Assembly: GCA_024643655.1 (NCBI GenBank)
Contig: JAHEMM010000002.1
Location: 56,768 to 120,767 of the forward strand
Source of the DNA: Chitinophagaceae bacterium
GTDB taxonomy: Bacteria; Bacteroidota; Bacteroidia; Chitinophagales; Chitinophagaceae
Direction: 5' to 3'
DNA length: 64,000 nucleotides
Positions 26,327 to 35,839 of this stretch are shown here, one piece after another. Position 1 is the stretch's first letter. Each line of letters opens with the position of its first letter. Made by a program: the position numbers and the translations under genes. The notes below the pieces were generated by a model. That model saw only the letters and a program-made list of their open reading frames with translations, searched no databases and was not told the DNA's origin.

Positions 26327-27589
26327 ATGAAGATTTTTAAATTCGGAGGAGCATCCGTCAGTAGCGTAGAAAGGATTCTAAACCTTGGACATATTATGAA
26401 ACATTGGGACAATGAAAAAATTGTCGTTATCGTTTCTGCGATGGGTAAAACAACCAATGCACTCGAAAAAGTTGTAGATGCATTTACAGCTAACAAACAA
26501 GAAGAAGCAATACAGTTGTTTAATCAAATCAAACAACAACACCTTTCTACAGCCAAATATGTATTAGTTACGCATTACTTAGCATGCGAAAAACAATTAA
26601 AAGATTTCTTTACAGAAGTAGAATGGCTACTTTATGATACGCCGGTTAGAGAATATGATTATTATTATGACCAGATAGTATGTGCTGGCGAATTATTTTC
26701 CACTTCCATTATTAGTGCTTTTTTGAACGAAATAGGGATTCAGAACAAATGGATTGATGTAAGAGATATTATTAGAACAAATGATGATTTTAGAAACGCC
26801 GAAATAGATTGGAATTTCACAAAGCAAAATGTCGATAAAATAGTAACCCCTTACTTTAACAATTATAAAATTGTACTAACGCAAGGTTTTATTGGTGCTA
26901 CTGATGAAAATGAAAGCACAACACTTGGACGAGAAGGAAGTGATTATACTGCAGCTGTATTTGCCAATCTTTTGGACGCAGAAAGTGTTACGATATGGAA
27001 AGATGTAGTAAGTGTAATGAATGCCGATCCTAAACAATTTGCAAAAGCTATTCCTATTGCAGAGTTAAATTATAAAGAAACATTGGAAATGGCTTATTAT
27101 GGCGCACAGGTTATTCATCCAAAAACAATAAAACCGCTTCAGAATAAGAGCATCCCACTGATTGTAAAATGTTTTATTGATCCAACATTGCCGGGTACAG
27201 AGATTCACAATAAAACTTTAAAAAAACTTCCCCCGATTATTGTATTAAAAGAAAATCAAGTTTTACTGAAAGTAACTACGAAAGATTTTTCTTTTGTTGG
27301 AGATCATGAAGTAAGACGGCTATATGAGCTCTTTGAAGGATTACATTTGAAGCCCAATCTTACACAAATTGGAGCAATCAGTTTTATTTGTGTTTTAGAT
27401 TTTTGGCCAGAAAAAATAGAAAAGCTAGCATTAAAAGCTTCAGAGTTTTTAAATGTTGAGCTTACAAAAGAGTTATCACTTCTTACCATTCGGCATTATA
27501 CAAAAGAAATATTTGAAGAGTTAACAAGCGAAAAAACAATTTTAATTCGCCAACAAACAATGGACACAATTCAGGTTTTGCTTAAATAA
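26327..27589 (+). CDS. lysC: Aspartate kinase
   Basis: Monofunctional aspartate kinase (420 aa), which phosphorylates aspartate for lysine, threonine and methionine synthesis. The KFGGASV N-terminus, the GFIGAT and TLGREGSDYTA nucleotide/substrate motifs and the catalytic-domain end EMAYYGAQVIHPKT are all present. The C-terminal 130 residues form the regulatory ACT region, which is less typical. No homoserine dehydrogenase domain is fused. Convergent with the transpeptidase gene, 4 bp apart. Confidence 0.92.
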   Translation: MKIFKFGGASVSSVERILNLGHIMKHWDNEKIVVIVSAMGKTTNALEKVVDAFTANKQEEAIQLFNQIKQQHLSTAKYVLVTHYLACEKQLKDFFTEVEWLLYDTPVREYDYYYDQIVCAGELFSTSIISAFLNEIGIQNKWIDVRDIIRTNDDFRNAEIDWNFTKQNVDKIVTPYFNNYKIVLTQGFIGATDENESTTLGREGSDYTAAVFANLLDAESVTIWKDVVSVMNADPKQFAKAIPIAELNYKETLEMAYYGAQVIHPKTIKPLQNKSIPLIVKCFIDPTLPGTEIHNKTLKKLPPIIVLKENQVLLKVTTKDFSFVGDHEVRRLYELFEGLHLKPNLTQIGAISFICVLDFWPEKIEKLALKASEFLNVELTKELSLLTIRHYTKEIFEELTSEKTILIRQQTMDTIQVLLK

Positions 27590-27593
27590 TGTC

Positions 27594-28784
27594 TCAAAGC
27601 TTTTCCACAGTAATTGTTTGGATCATTTTTTTAGCAACAGGTTTGTTATGTAAAATAGCAGGTTTCCAGGTACCCATATTTTCCATCCGGGTAATTAGTT
27701 CATCATTCAGATGATTGGTACCAGTAATACTTTTTAAAACTTTAAAATTAACCGGCACTCCATCTTTATCAATTATAAATTCTAATTGAACATATGTTTT
27801 CTTTACCCCTTTTGGTAAAAACTCTGCAACTTCCTGTCCTACATTATCAAGGTATATCATGAAAGCTTTGGCGCCTCCCGGGAATTCAGGCCATTGGTGT
27901 ACTGCCTCAACTAATTCACCTAAAACTCTGGTACGATGTGCTACAGGCGGCCTTTTAATGTCATTTTCAACCAGCAAATTTTTTGATTTTCTTGGTGGCG
28001 CATCATTGATAATATACTCACCTTCTTCATTAATCAATACGACCGGTATTTGTTTGTACTTTTCAAAATATTCAAACGCATCTTCCATCCGATCAGAGAA
28101 ATCTTTCAACTTTTGATTGATTTTAGTAAGGCCATCTAAATACTTAATACTTTTTTCTTTATTGTAAGCAATTGGGAAAATATGAACAGGAATAAAATCT
28201 TGCCCCTGACTTTTGCTAAATGCAGCCAACACATATAATTCGTCGATCTGCTTATCAGTAATTGGTATGCAACCAACCGTTACACAACTACCATGAATAT
28301 AAATAGCACTACCGGGTCTCTCAGCATCACTAAGAATTTTATCCGAAGCATTTGGATAGTTCAATCCCAATGATAAATAATAGTTGCTTTTTGGATTGAA
28401 TTCATTAATGTAATAAAATCCTTCCGGCACCTGATAATCACCTTCCATTCTTTTTGGCCCTAAAGTTCCTGCCAAAGCACAGACTTTGTAAGTTTTAAAA
28501 AGCTGAAACTTATCCTTTAAATCATTCTTAACCCAAACCTCCAACTGGCTATCGTACTTAAATGAACGGATGTACATATACTTTGCCGGCCATTCTATTT
28601 TTTTTTCTGCAAATTGCTTTTGCAATGTGTCCAATTTTCTTTCAAAAGCTTCGGTAGGTCGGGGGAAATTTCTTTGATAATCTATAAAAGAATACGAATT
28701 AGACCCTCCGCGGACAGCAGATGGTTGTGCAGAAATTGCTAATGTAGATCCAATTATAAAAGTAATTAAAATGAGGTTCTTCAT
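27594..28784 (-). CDS. L,D-transpeptidase fused to a TonB C-terminal domain
   Basis: A 396-residue secreted protein. A signal peptide (residues 1-20, end ISAQ) is followed by a YkuD/YafK-type L,D-transpeptidase domain with His164 (IHG) and the catalytic Cys172 in VTVGCIPI; such enzymes cross-link or modify peptidoglycan. Residues about 298-396 form a TonB_C domain: PEFPGGAKAFM, then VQLEFIIDKDGVP and WKPA. A TonB C-domain on a soluble periplasmic enzyme is unusual and may serve as a protein-docking or wall-binding module. The start is ATG at 28782-28784; ten upstream in-frame residues would disturb the signal peptide. Confidence 0.87.
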   Translation of the reverse strand: MKNLILITFIIGSTLAISAQPSAVRGGSNSYSFIDYQRNFPRPTEAFERKLDTLQKQFAEKKIEWPAKYMYIRSFKYDSQLEVWVKNDLKDKFQLFKTYKVCALAGTLGPKRMEGDYQVPEGFYYINEFNPKSNYYLSLGLNYPNASDKILSDAERPGSAIYIHGSCVTVGCIPITDKQIDELYVLAAFSKSQGQDFIPVHIFPIAYNKEKSIKYLDGLTKINQKLKDFSDRMEDAFEYFEKYKQIPVVLINEEGEYIINDAPPRKSKNLLVENDIKRPPVAHRTRVLGELVEAVHQWPEFPGGAKAFMIYLDNVGQEVAEFLPKGVKKTYVQLEFIIDKDGVPVNFKVLKSITGTNHLNDELITRMENMGTWKPAILHNKPVAKKMIQTITVEKL

Positions 28785-28917
28785 ACTAGTTTCAATAAAA
28801 ATAACGATGATCAATAAATAATATTATTGACTTAATGGTAAACTATTCGTAAATATAATTAAAACGAAAGTTGTGTAATAATCGAAATGCCCGTTATTAA
28901 CAATTCTAACACAATGT

Positions 28918-30048
28918 TTACAAATTCCCTCTGGCATCCTGCTCTCTTTCTAGTGCTTCAAACAAGGCTTTGAAATTACCTTTTCCAAAACTTTGAGCAC
29001 CTTTACGTTGTATAATTTCGAAAAATAAAGTTGGTCTGTCTTCTAATGGCTTACTGAATATCTGCAATAAATAACCTTCGTCATCTCTATCAATCAACAC
29101 TCCTAATTTTTGTAGTGGAGCAAGGTCCTCATCAATTTTACCAACTCTGTCCAAAACAGTTTCATAATAACTTGCAGGAATATTCAAAAATTCAATCCCT
29201 CTTTTTTGTAATTCAGTTACAGTTGCTACAATATCATTTGTAGCTATGGCCACATGTTGTACGCCCTCTCCATTATAGAAATCAAGATACTCTTCTACCT
29301 GACTTTTCTTTTTCCCTTCTGCTGGTTCATTAATTGGGAATTTAACATACCCGTTTCCATTACTCATTACTTTACTCATCAAAGCAGAATATTCAGTAGA
29401 TATATCTTTATCATCAAAACTTAGGATATTTTTAAACCCCATCACTTCTTCATAAAATTTAACCCATGGGTTCATTTGATTCCAACCAACATTTCCAACA
29501 CAATGGTCCACATATAATAAACCAGTCGATTCGGGTTTATAATTAGATTTCCATTCCCTAAATCCTGGCATAAATACACCCTTGTAATTTTTACGCTCCA
29601 CAAAAATATGAACGGTATCTCCATACGTATGAATACCACTTAAAACTACTTCACCACTATTATCTTTTAACACTACTGGTTTCATGTATTCCTTGCCGCC
29701 TCTTTTGGTCGTTTCATCAAAGGCACTTTTGGCATCATCAACTTTTAAAGCAATTACCTTTACACCATCTCCATGTTTGTAAATATGGTCAGCAATCAAA
29801 TTATCAGATCTTAGCGGCGTCGTTAAAACAAATGTGAGTTTATTCTGGCTAATTACATAACTCACTTTATCCATTATGCCTGTTTCAGGTCCTGCATATG
29901 CTAATGATTCAAAACCAAATGCAGTTTTATAAAAATGGGCGGCTTGTTTAGCATTGCCTACATAAAATTCAATATAGTCAGTTCCATATAAAGGAAGAAA
30001 ATCCGTTGCAATAGCTGTTTTATTATCTGAAAGAGTTGTTGTACTCAT
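28918..30048 (-). CDS. hpd: 4-hydroxyphenylpyruvate dioxygenase
   Basis: Tyrosine-catabolic enzyme (376 aa) that converts 4-hydroxyphenylpyruvate to homogentisate with Fe(II) and O2. Two VOC-fold halves are seen; the iron ligands lie in YVDHCVGNV (His), GVQHVAIAT (His) and LFFEIIQRKGAQSFG (Glu), and the last block is the HPPD signature. No homogentisate dioxygenase or other tyrosine gene is adjacent. Monocistronic. Confidence 0.95.
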   Translation of the reverse strand: MSTTTLSDNKTAIATDFLPLYGTDYIEFYVGNAKQAAHFYKTAFGFESLAYAGPETGIMDKVSYVISQNKLTFVLTTPLRSDNLIADHIYKHGDGVKVIALKVDDAKSAFDETTKRGGKEYMKPVVLKDNSGEVVLSGIHTYGDTVHIFVERKNYKGVFMPGFREWKSNYKPESTGLLYVDHCVGNVGWNQMNPWVKFYEEVMGFKNILSFDDKDISTEYSALMSKVMSNGNGYVKFPINEPAEGKKKSQVEEYLDFYNGEGVQHVAIATNDIVATVTELQKRGIEFLNIPASYYETVLDRVGKIDEDLAPLQKLGVLIDRDDEGYLLQIFSKPLEDRPTLFFEIIQRKGAQSFGKGNFKALFEALEREQDARGNL

Positions 30049-30247
30049 AGTCTTATAAGTTTATAATGAAAAAAGAGTAAAAAATCCTAAAATGAATTCA
30101 AGACCTGATCAAAGACTATCCATAGCCAAAGCCTCCATCAGCAAACTAAAATGCTGGCGACAATCAAAAAAACGCTTATGTGGATAATCAGGAAGCATAT
30201 GGCAAATTTAACTAAAATATCTTCCCCAATCCTTTAAGTTCACTGAT

Positions 30248-30255
30248 TATCTTTG
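30248..30255 (+). promoter_or_regulatory. -7 promoter box of purK
   Basis: TATCTTTG, a perfect TAnnTTTG, 5 nt before the ATG at 30261; almost no leader would remain. Confidence 0.5.
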
Positions 30256-30260
30256 CTCCC

Positions 30261-31400
30261 ATGCAAAAACCTTCGACTCAACTTAAAATTGGAATTCTCG
30301 GTGGCGGTCAGCTTGGCCGCATGCTTTTACAAGCTGCTGCTAATTACCCCGTAGAAACATATATACTTGAAAACGATGAGCAATGCCCGTCTGCTCACTT
30401 ATGTCATCATTTTACCAAAGGAGATATAAAGGATTTCGAATCTGTTTATAATTTCGGAAAAGAATTAAATGCTATAACTATTGAAATCGAGAATGTAAAT
30501 GTGGAAGCTTTAGAAAAACTGGAAGCTGAAGGCGTAAAAGTATATCCTAAACCATCTGTACTTAAAACGATAAAGAATAAAATTCTTCAAAAAGAATACT
30601 ATCAACTACACCAGATCCCAAGTCCTGAATTTATTGTAACAAACAACTTATCAGAATTAAATCAACAAGAAAGTTTTTTGCCTGCAGTACATAAAGTTGG
30701 CCAAGGAGGCTATGATGGAAAAGGTGTTCAACTGATTAAAACAAAAGAAGATTTATTAAAAGGGTTTGATGCTCCGGCAGTATTGGAGAAAATGGTACCG
30801 ATACATAAAGAGATTGCCCAAATGGTTGCAATAAATGAGAAAGGAGATACAGCTTTATATCCACCTGTAGAAATGAAATTTGACCCCTATCTTAATTTGC
30901 TGGATTACCAGATTTGTCCTGCAGAAATGGATCAAAAAACTTTGTGGAAAGTAGAAGCCATTGCATTATCAGTAGTTCGAAATTTTAAATCCCCTGGGAT
31001 TTTTGCTGTTGAATTATTTATAGATAAAGATGGAAATGTATTAGTAAATGAAACAGCACCAAGAGTACATAATAGCGGACATCATACCATCGAAGCACAC
31101 TATAGCTCTCAGTTTGATATGCTATGGCGCATCATGCTTAATTATCCATTAGGCAATACGGATGCAATTCTTCCTTCCATAATGGTCAATTTAATTGGCG
31201 CAGATGGCTTCTCTGGTGAGGCAAAATATGAAGGGCTGGAAGAAGTTCTAAAAATCGAAAATGCTTTTGCTCATATTTATGGTAAAAAGCAAACAAAACC
31301 AGGACGAAAAATGGGACATGTTACCATTTTGAGTAAAGAAAAACAGGAACTCATTCATCAATCGAACAAAGTAAAGAACACTTTGTTTGTAAAATCTTGA
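30261..31400 (+). CDS. purK: N5-carboxyaminoimidazole ribonucleotide synthase
   Basis: ATP-grasp enzyme of purine synthesis (379 aa) that makes N5-CAIR from AIR, bicarbonate and ATP. The N-terminal GILGGGQLGRML motif, the ATP-binding KVGQGGYDGKGV, and the late NETAPRVHNSGHHTIEA block identify PurK. Its partner enzyme purE lies 5.8 kb downstream, beyond the RND efflux operon. A stem-loop with a T-tract follows the gene. Confidence 0.95.
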   Translation: MQKPSTQLKIGILGGGQLGRMLLQAAANYPVETYILENDEQCPSAHLCHHFTKGDIKDFESVYNFGKELNAITIEIENVNVEALEKLEAEGVKVYPKPSVLKTIKNKILQKEYYQLHQIPSPEFIVTNNLSELNQQESFLPAVHKVGQGGYDGKGVQLIKTKEDLLKGFDAPAVLEKMVPIHKEIAQMVAINEKGDTALYPPVEMKFDPYLNLLDYQICPAEMDQKTLWKVEAIALSVVRNFKSPGIFAVELFIDKDGNVLVNETAPRVHNSGHHTIEAHYSSQFDMLWRIMLNYPLGNTDAILPSIMVNLIGADGFSGEAKYEGLEEVLKIENAFAHIYGKKQTKPGRKMGHVTILSKEKQELIHQSNKVKNTLFVKS

Positions 31401-31420
31401 AAACCATTTATCCAAGTATG

Positions 31421-31470
31421 AAGCCGTTGATACTTTCCGAAAATTTGGAGAAAGTAAAAGGCTTCTTTTT
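31421..31470 (+). terminator. Probable terminator after purK
   Basis: A two-part stem: AAGCC (31421-31425) with GGCTT (31460-31464) outside, TACTTTC (31431-31437) with GAAAGTA (31450-31456) inside, followed by CTTTTTA. It fits termination between purK and the efflux operon. Confidence 0.55.
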
Positions 31471-31540
31471 ACGTCTTTGTAATACGATTATACTTTAATT
31501 TTTAGTCCCTTATATTTAATTACTATTGCACCAACCATTT

Positions 31541-32602
31541 ATGAGACTTTTTATAGTACTTTTTTCATTTATATCCTTTTTATTACCGGCCTGTGGCGGA
31601 AATGATAAAAAGGATGCTTCAAAGCAATCGACCGGTGGTTCTAAAAGATCTCAGGCCATTACAGTTGACGGGTATATTGTTAAGCCACAGCTTTTTCAGG
31701 AAAACATTGAAGTACCGGGGAATATCGTTGCTAATGAAGTAGCAGAGATTCATCCAGAAGTATCTGGACGAATTGTTCAACTAAATGTTGCTGAAGGTAG
31801 ATATGTAGGAAAAGGTACTGTGCTTGCGAAATTATACGACGGTGACCTGAGAGCTCAACTCAATAAATTACAGATTCAATTGGCATTAGCTCAGAAAACT
31901 GAAGAACGACAATCTCAATTGTTGAAGATTCAAGGCATCAGCCAACAGGATTATGATATCAGCTTATTACAAGTAAATAGTTTGAAAGCCGATATTGGGA
32001 TATTACAAACAAGTATCTCAAGAACTGTTGTAAGAGCCCCATTCAGCGGAAAATTAGGTTTGAAAAATATCAGCCCCGGTGCTTATGTGTCTCCCGCTAG
32101 TATCATTGCAATTATTAACCAGACGGATATATTGAAATTAGATTTCACCATTCCTGAAAAATATATTGACCAGATAAAAATAGGCCAGTTGGTGACATTC
32201 ACATATGAAGGTTCTAACAAAGAACTTGGCGCCAAAATTATTGCAACAGCATCCAACATTACGGAAAACACAAGGAGCTTAACAGTAAGAGCTACCGTAA
32301 TAGGAAAAAATTATGGTTTGCTACCCGGCACTTTTGCAAAAGTCAATTTAAGTTTTGATCCGGATCCAAATGCATTATTAGTACCATCGCAGGCAGTATT
32401 ACCACAGGCAAGGGGAAAGAAAATTATTCTATATAAAGCAGGTACGGCCATTTTTGCTGATATCACAACAGGTGTAAGAGATTCCTCGAGAGTGCAGATA
32501 CTGGATGGTTTAGTGGCAGGCGATACAATCGTGGTGACTGGACTATTAAGTGTACGGCCGGAAGCAAAAATTCAGATAAGAAAAATAGTAAATGATCAAT
32601 AA
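31541..32602 (+). CDS. RND efflux periplasmic adaptor (lipoprotein)
   Basis: Membrane fusion protein (353 aa) of a tripartite RND pump. A lipobox with Cys18 (LPAC) anchors it to the membrane; the lipoyl-like halves flank a helical hairpin (about 100-145), and the beta-barrel and proximal domains follow, with ARVSGRIVQL-type and APFSGKLGL motifs. The start is the ATG at 31541; an in-frame TTG 15 nt upstream is less likely. The permease and TolC genes follow in order on the same strand. Confidence 0.93.
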   Translation: MRLFIVLFSFISFLLPACGGNDKKDASKQSTGGSKRSQAITVDGYIVKPQLFQENIEVPGNIVANEVAEIHPEVSGRIVQLNVAEGRYVGKGTVLAKLYDGDLRAQLNKLQIQLALAQKTEERQSQLLKIQGISQQDYDISLLQVNSLKADIGILQTSISRTVVRAPFSGKLGLKNISPGAYVSPASIIAIINQTDILKLDFTIPEKYIDQIKIGQLVTFTYEGSNKELGAKIIATASNITENTRSLTVRATVIGKNYGLLPGTFAKVNLSFDPDPNALLVPSQAVLPQARGKKIILYKAGTAIFADITTGVRDSSRVQILDGLVAGDTIVVTGLLSVRPEAKIQIRKIVNDQ

Positions 32603-32707
32603 TCAATTTAGAATTTAGTAAAGTGCTAAATAGAATTACAGGACGATGAAGTGTGCGACGCAACGAAAGATGGTAGAAGCAAAGTCGGTGGTAACAAAAA
32701 TATTTTC

Positions 32708-35700
32708 ATGAACATTTCAGAATTAAGTTTACGGAGACCTGTATTGGCCATTGTGATGAATATTCTCATCATTGTATTTGGCATTATCGGTTTCAGGTTT
32801 TTAGGAATAAGAGATTATCCTGCTATCGATCCTCCAAACATAAGTGTACGAACGTCCTATCCCGGTGCAAATGCTGATATTATAGAAACACAGATTACTG
32901 AACCCTTAGAAAAAGCAATAAATGGGATAGCTGGAATAAAAAATATCACATCTTCCAGTAGCAACGGTAGTAGCAATATCAATGTTGAATTTAATCTGGG
33001 AATAGATTTAGAAGCAGCGGCGAATGATGTAAGAGACAAAGTATCGCAGGCACAACGTTCGTTGCCTGATGATCTTGATTCACCCCCTGTTGTATCGAAA
33101 GCAGATGCGAGTTCTGAATCGATTTTATCAATGACCGTACAAAGTAATACCCGTAATCAGCTACAAATCACAGAATATGCTAATAATGTATTAGTAGAAC
33201 GATTACAAACCATACCAGGTGTTAGTGGTATTCAGATCTGGGGCGAAAAAAGATATGCAATGCGCATCTGGATAGACCCTGCTAAACTGATTGCTTATGG
33301 CATTACTTCCAATGATGTGCAAGCCGCTCTGATTAGAGAAAATGTAGAGTTACCATCTGGCAAACTATCTGGCAATAATACAGAGTTAACTGTTAGGACT
33401 TTCGGTCGGTTGAATACTGAAGATGAATTCAATAACCTGATTGTAAAAAATATAAACGGTGCTGATATTCGGTTGCTGAATATTGGCGAAGTAGTATTGG
33501 GTCCTGAAAATGATGAAACCATGTTGAGGGGAAACGGCACACCTATGATAGCATTGGCAGTTGTACCTCAACCGGGATCTAACTATGTAGCCATATCCGA
33601 TGAATTTTATACCCGATTAGATCAAATCAAAAAGGATGTTCCGGAGGATATAAGTATCAACATAGCACTGGACCAAACAAAATTTATTAAGAGAGCTATA
33701 CTTGAAGTAGAAGAAACTTTGATGATTGCCTTCTTACTTGTAGTAATGATCATTTATTTATTTTTCAGAGAATGGATCATTGCTATTCGGCCATTGATAG
33801 ATATTCCTGTATCCTTGATTGGAGCATTCTTTATAATGTATCTGGCAGGATTTACCATTAATGTTCTCTCCTTATTGGCCATTGTTTTGGCCACAGGCCT
33901 TGTAGTAGATGATGGTATTGTAGTAACAGAGAATATTTATAAGAAGATGGAGAAAGGCATGAACAAATGGCAAGCTGCGCTGGAAGGCTCAAAAGAAATA
34001 TATTTTGCCGTTATTGCCACATCAATCACACTAGCAGTCGTTTTTTTACCAATTGTTTTTTTACAAGGATTTGTAGGAAGGCTTTTCCGGGAATTTGGAA
34101 TTGTAGTGGCAGGTGCTGTATTAATTTCCGCTTTTGTTTCCTTAACACTAACCCCTGTTTTGAATGTAAAATTAAGTAAGAAAAACCCTCATAAACATTC
34201 CTGGTTCTACAATAAAACTGAGCCTTTCTTTCGCTGGTTGGAGAACAGTTATCAATCACTCCTTAAAAAATTTATGGGAGTAAGAAAAATGGCCTGGATT
34301 TTAGTGGGACTTTGTGGTGCTGCAATATTTTTTGTAGGAAGAACATTGAAATCAGAACTTGCTCCAATGGAAGACAGAAGTCAGTTCAGGCTTTCGCTTT
34401 CTGCTCCTGAAGGGACCTCGTTTGACGCAATGGATAAATATGTGACAAATTTATCTGACTTTATTATAGACTCTGTTCCCGAAAAACAATTAGTATTAAC
34501 AGTAACTTCTCCAGGATTCACCGGTTCTGGCAATGCCAATACTGGTTTTTTAAGAGTAACATTGGTTCCTCCCACTGAAAGAAGCCGATCGCAAAAGGAA
34601 ATTGTGGAAATGGTAAATAAGAACCTCCCAAAATTTAATGAAGGAAGAGCATTTGCCATCGAAGAACAAACAATATCTGTAAGTCGTAGAAGTGGGCAAC
34701 CTGTTTCTTTTGTTGTTCAGAATAATAATTTTGAAAAGCTCACAGCCATTATCCCTAAAATTTTGGAAGAAACAAGACAAAGTGATGTTTTGTTGAATGC
34801 AGATGTTGATCTTAAATTCAATAAGCCTGAATTAAGAGTAGAGATCGATCGCTTGAAAGCAGCGGAACTTGGTGTAACTGTTAACGATATTTCTCAAACA
34901 TTACAATTGGCTTATAGTAACAGAAGGTTAGGTTTTTTTACCAAAGATGGAAAACAATACCAGGTATTAGGACAAGTGGCCAGAAATGACAGAGATGAAC
35001 CTAATGACTTAAAAACATTATTTGTACGCAACAACAGGAATGAGATGATAAGCCTTGATAATCTTGTTACTACATTTGAATCAAACACACCTCCAACTAT
35101 TTATCACTTTAACAGGTATAAATCATTTACTATATCCTCCAATATTCAGCCTGGCAAAACTTTAGGTGATGGTATTGAAGAAATGGAGAGAATTGCAAAT
35201 AAATTACTCGATGATACATTTGCGACCTCCTTATCAGGTTCCTCTAGAGATTTTAAAGAAAGTAGCAGCAATATTAGTTTTGCATTCTTACTGGCTTTAT
35301 TATTAATATTCTTAATTCTTGCCGCACAATTTGAAAGTTTTGTTGACCCTTTGATTATCATGTTTACTGTGCCTTTAGCCATTGCCGGCGCTGTATTATC
35401 ATTAAAATTATTTGGACAAACATTAAATATTTTTTCTCAAATTGGAATGATAATGTTGATTGGCCTGGTAACAAAGAATGGTATTCTGATCGTTGAATTT
35501 GCCAATCAAAGTCAGAAGAAAGGAATGAAAAAAACAGAAGCTGTAATTTTTGCAGCAACACAACGTTTGAGACCTATTTTGATGACAAGCCTTGCCATGT
35601 CACTAGGAGCATTACCACTCGCCTTATCGCTTGGCGCTTCATCAACAAGCCGGATGCCACTTGGTATTGTTATTGTCGGAGGTATATTATTCTCGCTGGT

Positions 35701-35824
35701 ATTAACCCTTCTGGTCATACCTGCGATATACTCTTTTTTATCAACTAAAAAGAAGGAAAGTGAAATAGAAAAGTATACAAGCATTGTATCCAAAAATGAG
35801 ATCCACCATTCAGATCAATTATAA
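32708..35824 (+). CDS. RND efflux permease (HAE1-like)
   Basis: Inner-membrane pump (1038 aa) of the AcrB/HAE1 type, exporting hydrophobic drugs or solvents by proton antiport. Twelve helices in two halves flank two large periplasmic loops. The proton-relay Asp pair is present in GLVVDDGIVV (helix 4). It starts MNISELSLRRPVLAIVM at the ATG 32708, as the family does; a GTG start 57 nt upstream would add an unrelated leader. It is 105 bp after the adaptor and 15 bp before the TolC gene. Substrates cannot be read from sequence. Confidence 0.95.
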   Translation: MNISELSLRRPVLAIVMNILIIVFGIIGFRFLGIRDYPAIDPPNISVRTSYPGANADIIETQITEPLEKAINGIAGIKNITSSSSNGSSNINVEFNLGIDLEAAANDVRDKVSQAQRSLPDDLDSPPVVSKADASSESILSMTVQSNTRNQLQITEYANNVLVERLQTIPGVSGIQIWGEKRYAMRIWIDPAKLIAYGITSNDVQAALIRENVELPSGKLSGNNTELTVRTFGRLNTEDEFNNLIVKNINGADIRLLNIGEVVLGPENDETMLRGNGTPMIALAVVPQPGSNYVAISDEFYTRLDQIKKDVPEDISINIALDQTKFIKRAILEVEETLMIAFLLVVMIIYLFFREWIIAIRPLIDIPVSLIGAFFIMYLAGFTINVLSLLAIVLATGLVVDDGIVVTENIYKKMEKGMNKWQAALEGSKEIYFAVIATSITLAVVFLPIVFLQGFVGRLFREFGIVVAGAVLISAFVSLTLTPVLNVKLSKKNPHKHSWFYNKTEPFFRWLENSYQSLLKKFMGVRKMAWILVGLCGAAIFFVGRTLKSELAPMEDRSQFRLSLSAPEGTSFDAMDKYVTNLSDFIIDSVPEKQLVLTVTSPGFTGSGNANTGFLRVTLVPPTERSRSQKEIVEMVNKNLPKFNEGRAFAIEEQTISVSRRSGQPVSFVVQNNNFEKLTAIIPKILEETRQSDVLLNADVDLKFNKPELRVEIDRLKAAELGVTVNDISQTLQLAYSNRRLGFFTKDGKQYQVLGQVARNDRDEPNDLKTLFVRNNRNEMISLDNLVTTFESNTPPTIYHFNRYKSFTISSNIQPGKTLGDGIEEMERIANKLLDDTFATSLSGSSRDFKESSSNISFAFLLALLLIFLILAAQFESFVDPLIIMFTVPLAIAGAVLSLKLFGQTLNIFSQIGMIMLIGLVTKNGILIVEFANQSQKKGMKKTEAVIFAATQRLRPILMTSLAMSLGALPLALSLGASSTSRMPLGIVIVGGILFSLVLTLLVIPAIYSFLSTKKKESEIEKYTSIVSKNEIHHSDQL

Positions 35825-35839
35825 ATTCATTTGAAGATT

